From Escarpia spicata (taxonomy: Eukaryota > Annelida > Polychaeta > Sabellida > Siboglinidae), in the NCBI GenBank assembly GCA_963995525.1, contig OZ023206.1, positions 4,166,295-4,230,294 of the forward strand: a stretch of DNA of 64,000 bases, in the 5' to 3' direction. The notes under the pieces were generated by a model that had not been told where the DNA came from, ran no database searches, and worked only from the letters and a program-made list of their open reading frames with translations. How positions within the stretch are numbered: the stretch's first letter is position 1; each line of letters starts with the position of its first letter. The position numbers and the translations under genes are program-made. Positions 17,890 to 28,170 of the stretch are shown piece after piece.

Positions 17890-19580
17890 TGATGACACCC
17901 ACAAAAATGTACCACCGGTCATAGAGATACAGCCTTCGTCGAGCTCTCGCCCGACTGCCAGTCCATCATGCAGCCATGATCCGTCCACTGCCATCACTTC
18001 TGATGACAATCGCAAAGACAAAGATGTACCACCAGTTATACAGATACTGCCTTCGTCGTGCTCTCGCCCGAGTGCCACATCATCAAGCAGCCATGATACG
18101 TCCACTGCCATCACACCTGACGATATACCCGACGAGAAAGATCATCACCCTACACCTGGTCAGGAAATTGAAAAGCCAACTTCAGGCCAAAATCCGTCAA
18201 GTTCCCGCGCACCGATGTACAAAGGAATTCCTCTAACTATTGCAGCTATTGTCAGCAAATTCCCGGAGCTTCGCTCAATTTCAGCAAAGAAATGTGGCCG
18301 AACGCGGGCTCACATTCTATGCACAACACGTCAGGAGTATGAGGAGATGGCAATGAAAACTTCTAAACATGGCACTATAGCAATCGCAAGCGGCGTCAGA
18401 GCGGACTGCAATGACAGGCTGGAAGGAATAATTGACCGCATGTCCTCTGAACCGCACATAGCAGCAACAGACAAGATAAACATGGACAAAGCCTGGGAAT
18501 AAAACGCAACATCGCACCCATGGCTACGTCCACTCACTGCTTACAACAACAACAAAACTGTGTATGCGTTACTACTTCGAATGGTCGTCGATGTATACAA
18601 CGACTGTCTGCTCGAAACGGCCTCCGCCCGATCGTGGCCGATGCGATCTCTGGCTTGTTTGGCGTCAGCTCATTTGTTGGCCGCTATGCGCGAAAATGGT
18701 GCAGACGTGGAATTTGTTTCATTTACACCTGCATCTAGCGACCTACACTACAGGGGCCCAACTACTATAAGCAAATGTTTATAGTAGTTAGATATCCTGA
18801 AGATATGTGAAGCACTCCAGAAGAAATTGCAATTTGATCTTCTCACTGTGACTGCGGCAATCAAGAAGTTGAACCTATTGAGGGATTGATCATTCCCGGG
18901 AAGAAGAAAGTGAGTTCTCCAACCGATAACACAAAAGAGGCCCCAACACAACGTAAGTGTAATCACCGGTTCATTTGTACAAACCGCCGTGATGGAGGAG
19001 CAATCAGGTTGGAGGCCGTGCAAGCATGGCACGAATACCTGTCTGAACGTTTGCACCCTGAGCAGGAGGACGTCATCAAAGACATGAATGAGTTAGTGAT
19101 GTCACGCAGTCTGTGATCATTCGCTGAGCATGGTGTGCGCGTCGTCGGGCGCCTTTTCTGAGATGAGGCACCTACTTTGGTGGACGGGGCAGCCGAGCAG
19201 CGGGAACACATGATGGATGTGCCATTCCTGCCTGGTGATGAATGTCATCTCGGTTGTAAGTTGACTGTCAGACTGCGCCAACTTCTGCCAGTCACAACAG
19301 GTTCACTTCAGAAGGTGTTGGCATCTCTGGCTTGCATGAGTCCACACTCTATGCAGATCGAAAGAGTCATGAGCCACCACAACCTCGTGGTCGATAATCA
19401 CCGTACCAATATGAGTGCGGACTTGAAAAACGCCCGACTCACGGCGGCACTGAATGGTGTGAGCACCGCCTACAATGACCCTCGACCCGCTGTCGCCAAA
19501 TTCTTGGACAAGAATAGACGGGGCTCCAAACTGGGACATCTACCGACAGCGTGAATTAGTTAGGGAATTCACCCGCGAAA
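17890..19580 (+). pseudogene. Second hAT-type transposase relic (C17orf113/ZMYM-like), plus strand
   Basis: From 17890 the frame is Ser/Pro-rich with two similar 40-residue stretches (NVPPVIEIQPSS and DVPPVIQILPSS), then ATDKINMDKAWE, a stop at 18500-18502, NNKTVYALLLRMVVDVYNDC, SARSWPMRSLACLASAHLLA and SFTPASSDLHY. Another shift follows, then LQKKLQFDLLTVTAAIKKLN, NRRDGGAIRLEAVQAWHEYL, and the C-terminal hAT dimerisation block MSPHSMQIERVMSHHNLVVD with NARLTAALNGVSTAYNDPRP. A last frameshift near 19540 precedes RELVREFTRE. From family knowledge this is a hAT-derived protein. The DDE catalytic core between the SDLHY and LQKKLQF blocks is missing. Several stops and shifts make it a pseudogene. 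Confidence 0.75.
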
Positions 19581-20598
19581 CGGGACTCGTCTAGTAAAAT
19601 TTTGACAACTGTCAAACGTTCTGACTTGCAGGATACGTCTCATGTTTCTATGACTACTGCATGTATTGGTTGTAATAAAACATGTTTCTAGGGTATATGT
19701 GTATATAGTCGTCACTCGTCACTGTATAGGCCCCACAACTATGTGGATACAAAGATAATGACACATTATATTAAGCTTTCATGCATGCCTAAGGGTTATG
19801 TACATAATCATTAATGTATCAGTAAACTGCCTTCTTTGCCCGTTAGACGTGCCCTTTTAGGACATTGCCCCTCCCCTCCCCCCAGTGAGTGACTCTGTTC
19901 AACTCGTTAGGTTTAAAATAAACGTTATTGCATAGTAGACACACAATCACCACCTCCTGAAAATCCTCAAATTACCTCAGTTACATCTCAATTTAATATC
20001 ACATCATCAGAATCCCTGAATCGAGACGGTAGTAACGATAAAAATAACATGTCTTAATGTTTACAACTTAATACATTATTTTAGTTAAAAAAATATTCCA
20101 TTCAGACATGAGGTGTGAAACAGTCATTCACACCCGCCCTGCGCGTCCAACAAGCTTCCTAATTCACGCTACTAACTTCTTCTAATGTCACTAAAAGTAA
20201 CTTACAATAATAACACATTATCAGTTAGTTACTCATACTAAATTTGACATTCCTAGGTGTAAAATCAGTATAATAACTAATCAAATAGAATCTGTTAGCC
20301 AGCTGATAATATGATTTGCGCGTCGGTCTCAAGATGGCCCTAGTGTAACTTTTACATTCAAGCACCCGAGGGATGGCAGCACCATTTTATTGGTTAACCC
20401 TTTAATTTTTAAGCCAGACTAATTCTACTCAAACCACTTTGTGACAAAGACTGTCGCCACAAAGTGCCAAAATGTATCATGTCTTAAAAGGCAAGGTAAT
20501 TAAGCGTATTTCTCGCTTATAAAGATATAAGCTTATATTCACCCGGCCACAGAGTCACGGAGCGGTAGCTAAAATGGTTTATTGTGGGCGTGACTTAG
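19581..20598. other. AT-rich region without recognisable genes
   Basis: No open frame of note and no repeat I can define. Confidence 0.45.
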
Positions 20599-20628
20599 AA
20601 AGAAAGACAAAAAGAAAGACAGACAGAC

Positions 20629-20687
<59 letters not shown>

Positions 20688-20690
20688 CGA
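20599..20690. repeat. (GAAA)n / GACA microsatellite
   Basis: Purine-only tetranucleotide tract AGAAAGAAAG with a GACAGACA start. It gives minus-strand FLSFFLSFFL shadow peptides. Confidence 0.95.
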
Positions 20691-21066
20691 GCGAAGTGAC
20701 CCACTGTACAGAACAACATACAGAGCAAATTCTACACATTCCGTATAGCAGTGAAAATGGACTGGCTTTATTTCAGTCAACTGGGTTCACAGTACGTTTT
20801 GATCCGACCCCCAATGACAATTGCTAGTTTGCAGCAATTGCGGACCAATTACAGGGAATTGGCATTCTGCGGTCAGCGCAAATTTCTAGACAAGAAATCA
20901 CACACGAACTTCGGGCACATCCATTCGCATCAAATGGAACACCTGTTCAAAATGTCGTTGACAATTACTTGATATATATGGAACATTCGGCGGTCATATC
21001 ACACTGTAAAGAGCATCAGAATTTAGTTCTTTTTAATTACAAATTTTTGTGTTTGAAATAACGGCT

Positions 21067-21790
21067 TACCTTTTTTTAGAAGACCTTGTTTTATGAGAAG
21101 AGCCCTTAATGTCATTGTTAATAACTACATGTAGGTACATTTTTAATATAATTCCTTAACTTTGTTAAGAAGTTCCCTTAAGTTTTTTAGATGGCCCCCT
21201 CAATTTGTTGAGACAATCAGCTCGTTAATTTGTTAATGACTTCTTACATATTTTGTAACAATTCTTGGCGTTTTGAGAAGACATGTTCTTTTTACGAGAT
21301 GATCCCATAATTTAATTAATTTTGTTTCGATAAGACGACCATATTTTGATGACCCCACAATGCGTTGATATGATCAGCATTATTAAAGTACCTCCTAATG
21401 TCTCCTTTTAAAAAGTATTCTGTAAATTGTGTTTGATCTAAATCCTTAATTTTATTCATATTAAAAAAAATGTAGGTTCCCGTTATCGCTTAGATTAACC
21501 TATTAGTTGATTGAGATTACCCCTTAATTGTTTCAGCTGATCCGTATTTTATTATTTTGAGATTACCCTTTATTTTCTAGTAATATTATGGTATCACTCA
21601 TTAACTTTGCATTTTGAGATTTCCCCTAAGTTATTTGCGATGACCCCTTAATTTTATCAAATAATGATCAGGTACGTCAACTGTAAATAAGCTTAAATAA
21701 TCCTTAATTGTTTTTAAATAATCCCATTATTCATTGTAGATTACTCCTTTCATTTGGTGAGGTGCCCCTTTTAATGTCTGATTCGGTCCT
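21067..21790. repeat. Old, very degenerate tandem repeat with unit of about 20-25 bp
   Basis: Related phrases recur at roughly 20-25 bp spacing, for example TTGAGATTACCCCTTAATTG (21510), TTTTGAGATTACCCTTTATT (21557), TTTTGAGATTTCCCCTAAG (21613), GCGATGACCCCTTAATTTT (21637) and ATGACCCCACAATGCG (21349). It appears to be an ancient minisatellite or satellite whose copies have drifted far apart. Unit length and copy number are by eye only. Confidence 0.55.
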
Positions 21791-21911
21791 ATTGTTTGCT
21801 GACATGTAGTTACTGCGCTACCTTGGAGGTTTTGTGAACGGAGTTCCATGTGTTCTCCCAGAAGACAAGCGGCTGACTCGTTTTGTGAATCCTTCTTAAG
21901 TACATATTTTA

Positions 21912-22090
21912 GTGAACGTCGGCTGGGTGCCAGCACGGCTAGCCGTTGTAAGGGTGAACGTCGACTGGGTGCCAGCACGGCTAGCCGTTATAAGGGTGAA
22001 CGTCGACTGGGTGCCAGCACGGCTAGCCGTTGTAAGGGTGAACGTCGACTGGGTGCCAGCACGGCTAGCCGTTATAAGGGTGAACACGAG
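21912..22090. repeat. 42-bp minisatellite, 4 copies, each with a 12-bp perfect palindrome
   Basis: Units start at 21912, 21954, 21996 and 22038, with a partial fifth at 22080. Each contains ACGGCTAGCCGT, which is its own reverse complement. Units alternate GTTGTAAGG and GTTATAAGG, so the array probably grew by doubling a dimer. 42 is divisible by 3, giving shadow frames. Confidence 0.95.
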
Positions 22091-22094
22091 GATG

Positions 22095-22445
22095 ACGATG
22101 AGAGGAGAAAGAGGAGATTAAGGATGTCATTGTCGCTGTACTCATCATCGTGATAATTATAACCGTCATCGTCATCATCTTCGACATCTTCTTTGTCATT
22201 CGCATCATAATCATCATCGTCATTGTCATCATAATCATGATAAACACAATCCTCATCATTAAGAGGACGCCTTCATTGTCATTGTCTTCATCGTCCTCCT
22301 GGATCATCATAGTCATTTATGATCCTCATTGTCACTGTCTTCATCATCATTACTAACATCGTCATCATCATGTTCAACAACAACACCATCATCATAATTA
22401 TCATCATCATAAGTATAACCACCACCATCATCATCATAGCCACAT
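22095..22445. repeat. Impure (ATC/GAT)n trinucleotide tract
   Basis: Long run of CATCATCAT, CATCGTCAT and related triplets. It yields isoleucine- and methionine-rich shadow frames on both strands. Confidence 0.92.
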
Positions 22446-22689
22446 CAATACCAACACCCGTTTAATGCTGAAAGATATGCAGGGGCTAGATGGTGTACTG
22501 TGCGATAAACCAACAACAGAATCTTAAATTCAATATATTGACGAACAGGCAACCAATGAAGACCGAATAGAACAAGAGTGATGATCATCTAGTTCATGCC
22601 TCATATGCTAGCCATACAGCTTCCTAACACATTTTCGGCCAGTGTCCAGGATTCGACTCCTCTGAACAGCATAGTGAGTAGGCCGTTTC

Positions 22690-23495
22690 ATTTCCAAAAT
22701 ATTTAAAAAAAATTGTAGCAAAACGCCTTGGATCTCACTTTAAATCAAATGGTTTGTGTAATGAATTACAATCTACATGCAAACAGCTTCATTCGACGGA
22801 AACTGCCGTATTAAAAGTTCATAATGATGTTACTTTAAATATGAATAAAGGTAAAGTAACAGCGCATACCTTTGGTACAACTGATCACGCCATTCTCATT
22901 AATCGTTTGTCCTTAGGTGTATGTGACAGTGAAGATTTGGGATTGTCTTTCACCAGTACTCCCTGTTTCATGTGGTGTTCTTCAAATGTCTGTCTTTAGA
23001 CCAATTATTTTTACTCCTTACACCATATCAATGAGCTCAGTTATGAACTGTCATAATTTAAGTAACCACCTCTATGCAGATGATAATAGATGTATACTCT
23101 GTTACTCGTAATACTAATTGCTCATTAAATCAACTTACATTTTCTATTGGAACACCGAGAGTAGATTAACGATAAATGCTAATAAAACGGTGTTTCTTCT
23201 TATTGGCATACTGACGCAGCGTGAAAAGGCAAAAGGTAGTTTCCTACATTTATTCTTAGTCAGTACGTTACATGCAGTTTCAGCACGAAATATAGGAGTT
23301 ATCTTTAATGACAATTTCAATTACACATAGCTTATTTATCAAATTTGTCGACGCTGTAGCCTAAAATACATACCGCAGTTGTTAAATAATGCACTTCCGG
23401 CCCTTAAATGCGCATGTCCGGAAATAGAAGTTCACTATGGGAATAGTCTGCCCTATTCTACAACAATATTAGTAATATTTTACTTAAATGGCCCA
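22690..23495 (+). mobile_element. LINE family A: reverse-transcriptase fragment with deletions
   Basis: Blocks in order: KRLGSHFKSNGLCNELQSTC, HNDVTLNMNKGKVTAHTFGT, TDHAILINRL, SPVLPVSCGVLQMSVF, NHLYADDNRCILCYS (YADD box), LTINANKTVFLLIGILTQRE and ARNIGVIFNDNFNYT. In this Jockey/CR1-like family the segment before TDHAI normally holds RT motif A with a catalytic Asp; here KVTAHTFGTTDH suggests it is deleted. Frameshifts occur at about 22915 and 23110. It ends near 23495 by joining family B sequence. Confidence 0.8.
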
Positions 23496-24013
23496 AACTA
23501 GGTTGTATTCAAGCGTGGAGGCCATATCGCAGGAAGGACATAGATAAGCTAGAAAGAGTACAGAGGAGAGCAACTAAAATGATACCAAAATTGAGGGATC
23601 TTAGTTATGAAATACGCCTAAAAATGCGGCTTAACAACACTACAAACCAGGAGATTGAGAGGAGATCAGATAGAAATGTTTAAAATAATGAATGGTTATG
23701 AAAATATTGATAGAAATATTTTTTTCTCAGTTAAGAAAGATAGAAGAACTAGCGGACATAAAGATACATTAACAAAGGAGCAGTGTAGATTAGACATAAG
23801 AAAGTTCTCATTTTCACAAAGTACTGTAAATGAATGGAACAGATTATCTGCTGATTGTGTGCGTGCTAGTAGCGTGAATATGTTTAAAAATAAAATCGAC
23901 ACATACCTAGATAAAAGGGTCGGACTCTCGATAAGCCAAAGGGCTTCCTTTTCCACCTGCCACCTAGAGTTAATTCTCTGGGTGGCAATCTTGTTAAATC
24001 TTGTCTTGTTAAA
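23496..24013 (+). mobile_element. LINE family B: C-terminal fragment joined to family A
   Basis: Starts with GCIQAWRPYRRKDIDKLERV and TKMIPKLRDLSYEIRLK, shifts frame, then DQIEMFKIMNGYENIDRNIF, EQCRLDIRKFSFSQSTVNEW and NMFKNKIDTYL, followed by about 120 bp with no family match. It directly continues the family A fragment without spacer, suggesting recombination between two LINEs or an insertion of one into the other. Its right edge is the first boundary of the large tandem array. Confidence 0.78.
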
Positions 24014-24428
24014 TCCTAATGACCCTAAGTGCTTCAACCAAGGGGAGTACCTATGCAGCGTAAAGTAAAAGATTGCCAAACTATGAATCTAATCGAGAAG
24101 AAGGATGTATGTGGATGTATTTATGCTAGGCAACTAAGACGTTGTAAGTTGTATTCAGCACATATTTTCTACAAACTGCCAAAACACATATTTGGTGCTA
24201 AAATAACTGTTGTTTCGGAGGAGAATATTTCCTTACACATGGAACTTTTACTTCCAGACTTGCGCATTAAGGGCCGGAACTGCATTATTTTACAACTGCA
24301 GTATTTGATGTTACAACGTTATTATTATCATATATGTGTCTTACTGGGGTTGACCAATCGTCGGTATTTGCCTCTTTCTGTAGCATACACTATTGCAACT
24401 GCACGTGTTATTAGTAAACTTGAATATT

Positions 24429-24429
<1 letters not shown>

Positions 24430-24480
<51 letters not shown>

Positions 24481-24510
24481 CGCGTGTGCGCGTGTGCCTG
24501 TGTGCGTGTG

Positions 24511-24543
<33 letters not shown>

Positions 24544-24561
24544 GCGCGCGCACACACACAA
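24430..24561. repeat. Compound TG-CG-TA-CG-CA tract, unit 1
   Basis: TG repeats, GCGTGCGCGTGTGCGCG, TA repeats, CGCGCGCG and CA repeats in a row. The tract is almost wholly alternating purine/pyrimidine, and its TG and CA ends are complementary around the TA core. It has strong Z-DNA and cruciform potential. Shadow frames across it are not genes. Confidence 0.95.
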
Positions 24562-24690
24562 CCGCCAAAATACACCGACGTAGATAGACTGATATTTTGT
24601 TTATATTATATTATTGATATCATCATATCTGTGTTTACAAATTTTCTTCTGAGGAGAGGTGGGGGCTGAGACCAGAGGAAAGTACCAGTA

Positions 24691-25638
24691 ACTCTATCTG
24701 TGGTAGGACATTAAAGTTCCAAGATGACACTTGGTGCACCTTTGTCGTACAAATAGCGATGCGTATTGCACCAATCTCGAGTCAGTTGTTGCGGGGACCG
24801 AGGTCGATAGGCCTATTACTTGGCCACTAAATGCACAAATAAACTAGTTTCACGTAATTAGTGTTAATTGCAAACGTGCAACGAAATCTATTATCCAATG
24901 GGAGCAATGCTGTTGTTATAAGTGATATTAGTTTTTTGTAAAGTTGATAATGTGATAGATCGTCGGTCCCACATTCCCCTGTGACAACGTTCTGCAAACT
25001 CTACAGGTTTCCAAGAGCTAGGAACCGGACATTTTCGAGAGCAACCAAAAATGGTCTTGTTCTACAACACAACAGTGTTTGTTTTCCGTACCATGGCACG
25101 GTTCTGGTGAGATATATGTGACTTGTGAGTTTTCTCCATGGAATTGGCGTACCACTCGCTCAGTAGGAGGATACTGAGTTTCGAGTTCAGCTTTGCGTTC
25201 TGAAACTCATTTTTCGGACATTTGAACACGTTGAAAATACTGCTTCGGGGAAGACAAACGTGTCTTCGTCTATGTGGAAGTTTCGACATAAAGTTGTCTT
25301 CCGTGCATAGTTGTCATTCATGCTGAACTTTCTACATTTCAAGTTCACCAGATAATTTTGTGGCGAAGACGATGCGCCTATCGAATATGCCAACCCACTC
25401 TTTGACGGAGTTCTGGACAACCTACAGACCGCCTTCAGTGGTCAATTTGCCGACTTCGCTGCTTCTTTGCAAATTCATTTAGCGCACAGCCTGATGTTGT
25501 CAACGTTGTTGCAATCATATGAACACAAAGCTGATTTGCATGATAATCTCTAAGACTGCAACATCATAAGGGTTTGAAACAAGAATGTTTTACTATGAAA
25601 GAAAACCTCGTGCTTTTATGGCCGATAACAGGTGTTAT

Positions 25639-25640
<2 letters not shown>
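24691..25640. other. Unit 1 spacer between the TG/TA/CA and CAGA tracts
   Basis: Nothing I can name. It is well conserved in units 2-4 (from about 32681, 41855 and 50080). Minus-strand open frames of 75-85 codons there have no recognised domain and differ between copies in amino-acid changes only, which is also what recent duplication alone would give. Confidence 0.45.
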
Positions 25641-25694
<54 letters not shown>

Positions 25695-25702
25695 GGGACA
25701 GA

Positions 25703-25733
<31 letters not shown>

Positions 25734-25759
25734 ACAGACAGATAGACAGATAGACAGAT
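25641..25759. repeat. (CAGA)n microsatellite, unit 1
   Basis: CAGACAGA repeats with GGCAGACG and GATAGACA variants. On the minus strand it follows AATAAAGTACATCTGTC, so it resembles the short-repeat tail of a retrotransposon read in the same sense as the LicD-like gene. Confidence 0.95.
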
Positions 25760-26420
25760 GTACTTTATTTAGACATATTACTCAACAAATGAGTACGTAA
25801 AACATGTAAATATAATAATCACATATAAGAGAAGTTTAAGATAAGAGAAATTTATTGGCATATGCTAATGCTGTAAAGTACAATAAACACCTAGGAATAA
25901 GTTGCGGTGTCGGACTAGTACCCACTCAAATAACTACCCATGCAAATAATACAATGCAATTATGAAGTGTGGGTCTGGGACCAGAGGCTAAAATGCCGCT
26001 CTCACTGGAGCCACCCAAGTATAATTAAAGGCATATAATGGTGTACAGCAATACAGGCATAGATCGGTGAACACACTGACTGATAACAGGCTTACAACAT
26101 GACATTATACATGATTATGGCTACTCAAGCAAAAAGGCACCAAAAAAGGTAGTCTCGTACGTTGTTCGCTCATGATGGCAACTGTAGCTATTTCCGCGTT
26201 TAAATAGCGCTTGGTACGTGTGCGAATAATGGTGTTTAATGTACATTGCAAACCCGCATAAGCCGTTTTTGCTAAATCATGTGCATTACTGACTATACAT
26301 AGCAAGGTGTATCTCAGACATTGTTTCGCAAATTCGTGTTGTACCATGATTTTGCATTGACGACATGTGCCATTGTTCTGGTGAATCGGTAAATCTTGAA
26401 GGTAAATCATGAAGATGGCC

Positions 26421-27485
26421 CTAACTCGCGCAGCCGGAGACCAATTTCCAATCGATAACACGATATCCGATTTTGAGTGTTTCATTCGTTCCATGAGTCG
26501 TGTTTGTTCGGAATACGAACGGCACGTCGTCGTAAAGTTTGCTACACGGGAGCGTGAGTAGGTCGGATTTGACGGACTCCGTGCTGTGGTTGTACCAGGT
26601 CGAGACGCACTTCTCGATGTCGAAGCGTCCATGTTTGAGGAAGACACTCGCGTCTCGCGGCGCCGGGAGCACGAGCTGGGAGAACGGACGCCGACACAGC
26701 GGGAACACGGCTGATTTGGGGTACGTATTACTGGGCCTATAGGCCGGGTCCTCGTCCCACAGCGACACGTCGTTTTCTCGGTAGAACGACAAGTCGAGGA
26801 AGGGAAACTTCCACGTGAATCCTCTGATCGACGTCGAGTTGGCGGCGTAAAATTTCCAGCGGTACAGCGCCGACCTGTTAACGACATACGTCGGTAATAA
26901 TGACGCAAATGCCTCGATGACTCGCTTCTTCTGCGCGGTGGGTATAATCAGGTCTACCTCATCGTCCCACGGCATACGGCCGTGGTGGCGGTAGGAGCCG
27001 ATCAGTGTACCCCAGTACATGAAGTACGTCACATTTGCCTTGTCCGCCACTTCTGTGAATCGACGCAGGATGTGATTCAAGATGGCGACGTCGGCGTTCG
27101 ACATTGCATTGCGAAATTGGCGCGGCACCGTGAATGTAGCATTCGAGGCTTTGGTTACCGTGACCGGCACCGTGCTTGTAGGCCTAGTTGTCGAGGGTTT
27201 AGTTGTTTTGGATATCTTTACCGGCACCGTGCTTGTAATAATCGAAAGTGTGTCTACTTTCACCGTGCTTGTAGTATTCGAGGTATTGTCTACCTTTACT
27301 GGCACTGTGCTTGTAATATTCCAGTATTTGTTCACCTTTATGATCACCGGCATAGGTATTGGCTTAGGCTTAGTAAACTTCAACTCGGAAGTGACGTATA
27401 ACGTGACGATAACGAGACTAGCGATGAGAAAAACAGCCGTCTGCAAGACGCGGCGTCTTATTTCGAGATATGTCGATGACGTCAT
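26421..27485 (-). CDS. LicD/fukutin-like type II membrane transferase, copy 1
   Basis: Predicted 354 residues from the ATG at 27485 (A at -3). The open frame runs 53 codons further upstream without another ATG, to a good acceptor (TTTCCTTGTCTGTTCCAG, exon from 27647), so an upstream exon may exist. Short basic cytosolic head (MTSSTYLEIRRR), membrane anchor about residues 15-31 (AVFLIASLVIVTLYV), Thr/Ser/Val-rich stem with TSTVPV repeats to about 120, then a lumenal LicD domain. The domain has YFMYWGTLIGSYRHHGRMPW followed by DDEVDLII at about 154-180, the Asp-rich metal/nucleotide site of the LicD family (fukutin, FKRP, bacterial LicD). N-glycosylation sites such as NVT and NST are present. 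Known relatives transfer sugar or choline phosphate to glycans; the substrate here is unknown. It lacks 28 stem residues found in copies 2-4 and differs from them at a dozen or more positions. An AATAAA lies at 25856-25851 on the minus strand. Confidence 0.85.
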   Translation of the reverse strand: MTSSTYLEIRRRVLQTAVFLIASLVIVTLYVTSELKFTKPKPIPMPVIIKVNKYWNITSTVPVKVDNTSNTTSTVKVDTLSIITSTVPVKISKTTKPSTTRPTSTVPVTVTKASNATFTVPRQFRNAMSNADVAILNHILRRFTEVADKANVTYFMYWGTLIGSYRHHGRMPWDDEVDLIIPTAQKKRVIEAFASLLPTYVVNRSALYRWKFYAANSTSIRGFTWKFPFLDLSFYRENDVSLWDEDPAYRPSNTYPKSAVFPLCRRPFSQLVLPAPRDASVFLKHGRFDIEKCVSTWYNHSTESVKSDLLTLPCSKLYDDVPFVFRTNTTHGTNETLKIGYRVIDWKLVSGCAS

Positions 27486-28170
27486 TCTTGTGTGTTCTCT
27501 CGATGGCAAACGACGTGTCGTCAGCCACGGAGCGACGGGCACCTGGTCTTCAGCTCGATGTGCTGAAACGAAGACGATGTAATCCCGTTTAATAAAGTAC
27601 GGAATCCAACGAAACCAAACGCAGGAAGTAAGATTATTACGCAAAATCTGGAACAGACAAGGAAACTGTATTGGCTATGTGAAGAGACAGATAGAGACAG
27701 AGCATCTTGTGAAACGAAGCAGAGGTCGCACCACCAGTGTAGGGCCTGGTGTATTTGTGCCCAGAGTCATACAAACTCATTGGCCCCATCCATTAACTTT
27801 AATTGGTCGCTCTTATATTTATGTTTATGAAACATCGTTAAACTAATAAACCCGTTCTATGTTGTTGTCGGTTTCGGTAAGAAACTGTGGGAACACCAGT
27901 TTGCCTTGGCGTTGTTCCCATAGATAAATGTACTTTTTTCTCAACCTTCGGGGTTTGCTGGCGAGGAGAACAACCACCTAAGATTGCTGTCGTTCGTCAT
28001 TATGTACTCAGGAAACACCAGCAGAACGTTTGAAACAGTTCCCATAAATAACTGTACTGTTTGCCCACTTCAAAAGGTTGTTTACGGGATAATGCACCAC
28101 CCCAGACGAAGCAGCAACAGCCGTTTGTGATGTCGGGGGTGGTACCTTCAATCCATGGAGTCAAACATTT

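Noticed and set aside
26105..26908. 267-codon Arg/Ser-rich minus-strand frame overlapping LicD copy 1, and plus-strand frames over the Thr-rich stem
   Set aside because: Other-frame shadows of the LicD-like gene, repeated in all copies because the DNA is duplicated; the LicD frame has the recognisable domain.
27486..27644. Starting the LicD-like protein at the beginning of the open frame (27644)
   Set aside because: That position is TTG, not ATG. The first ATG in frame is at 27485 and gives a normal type II membrane topology.
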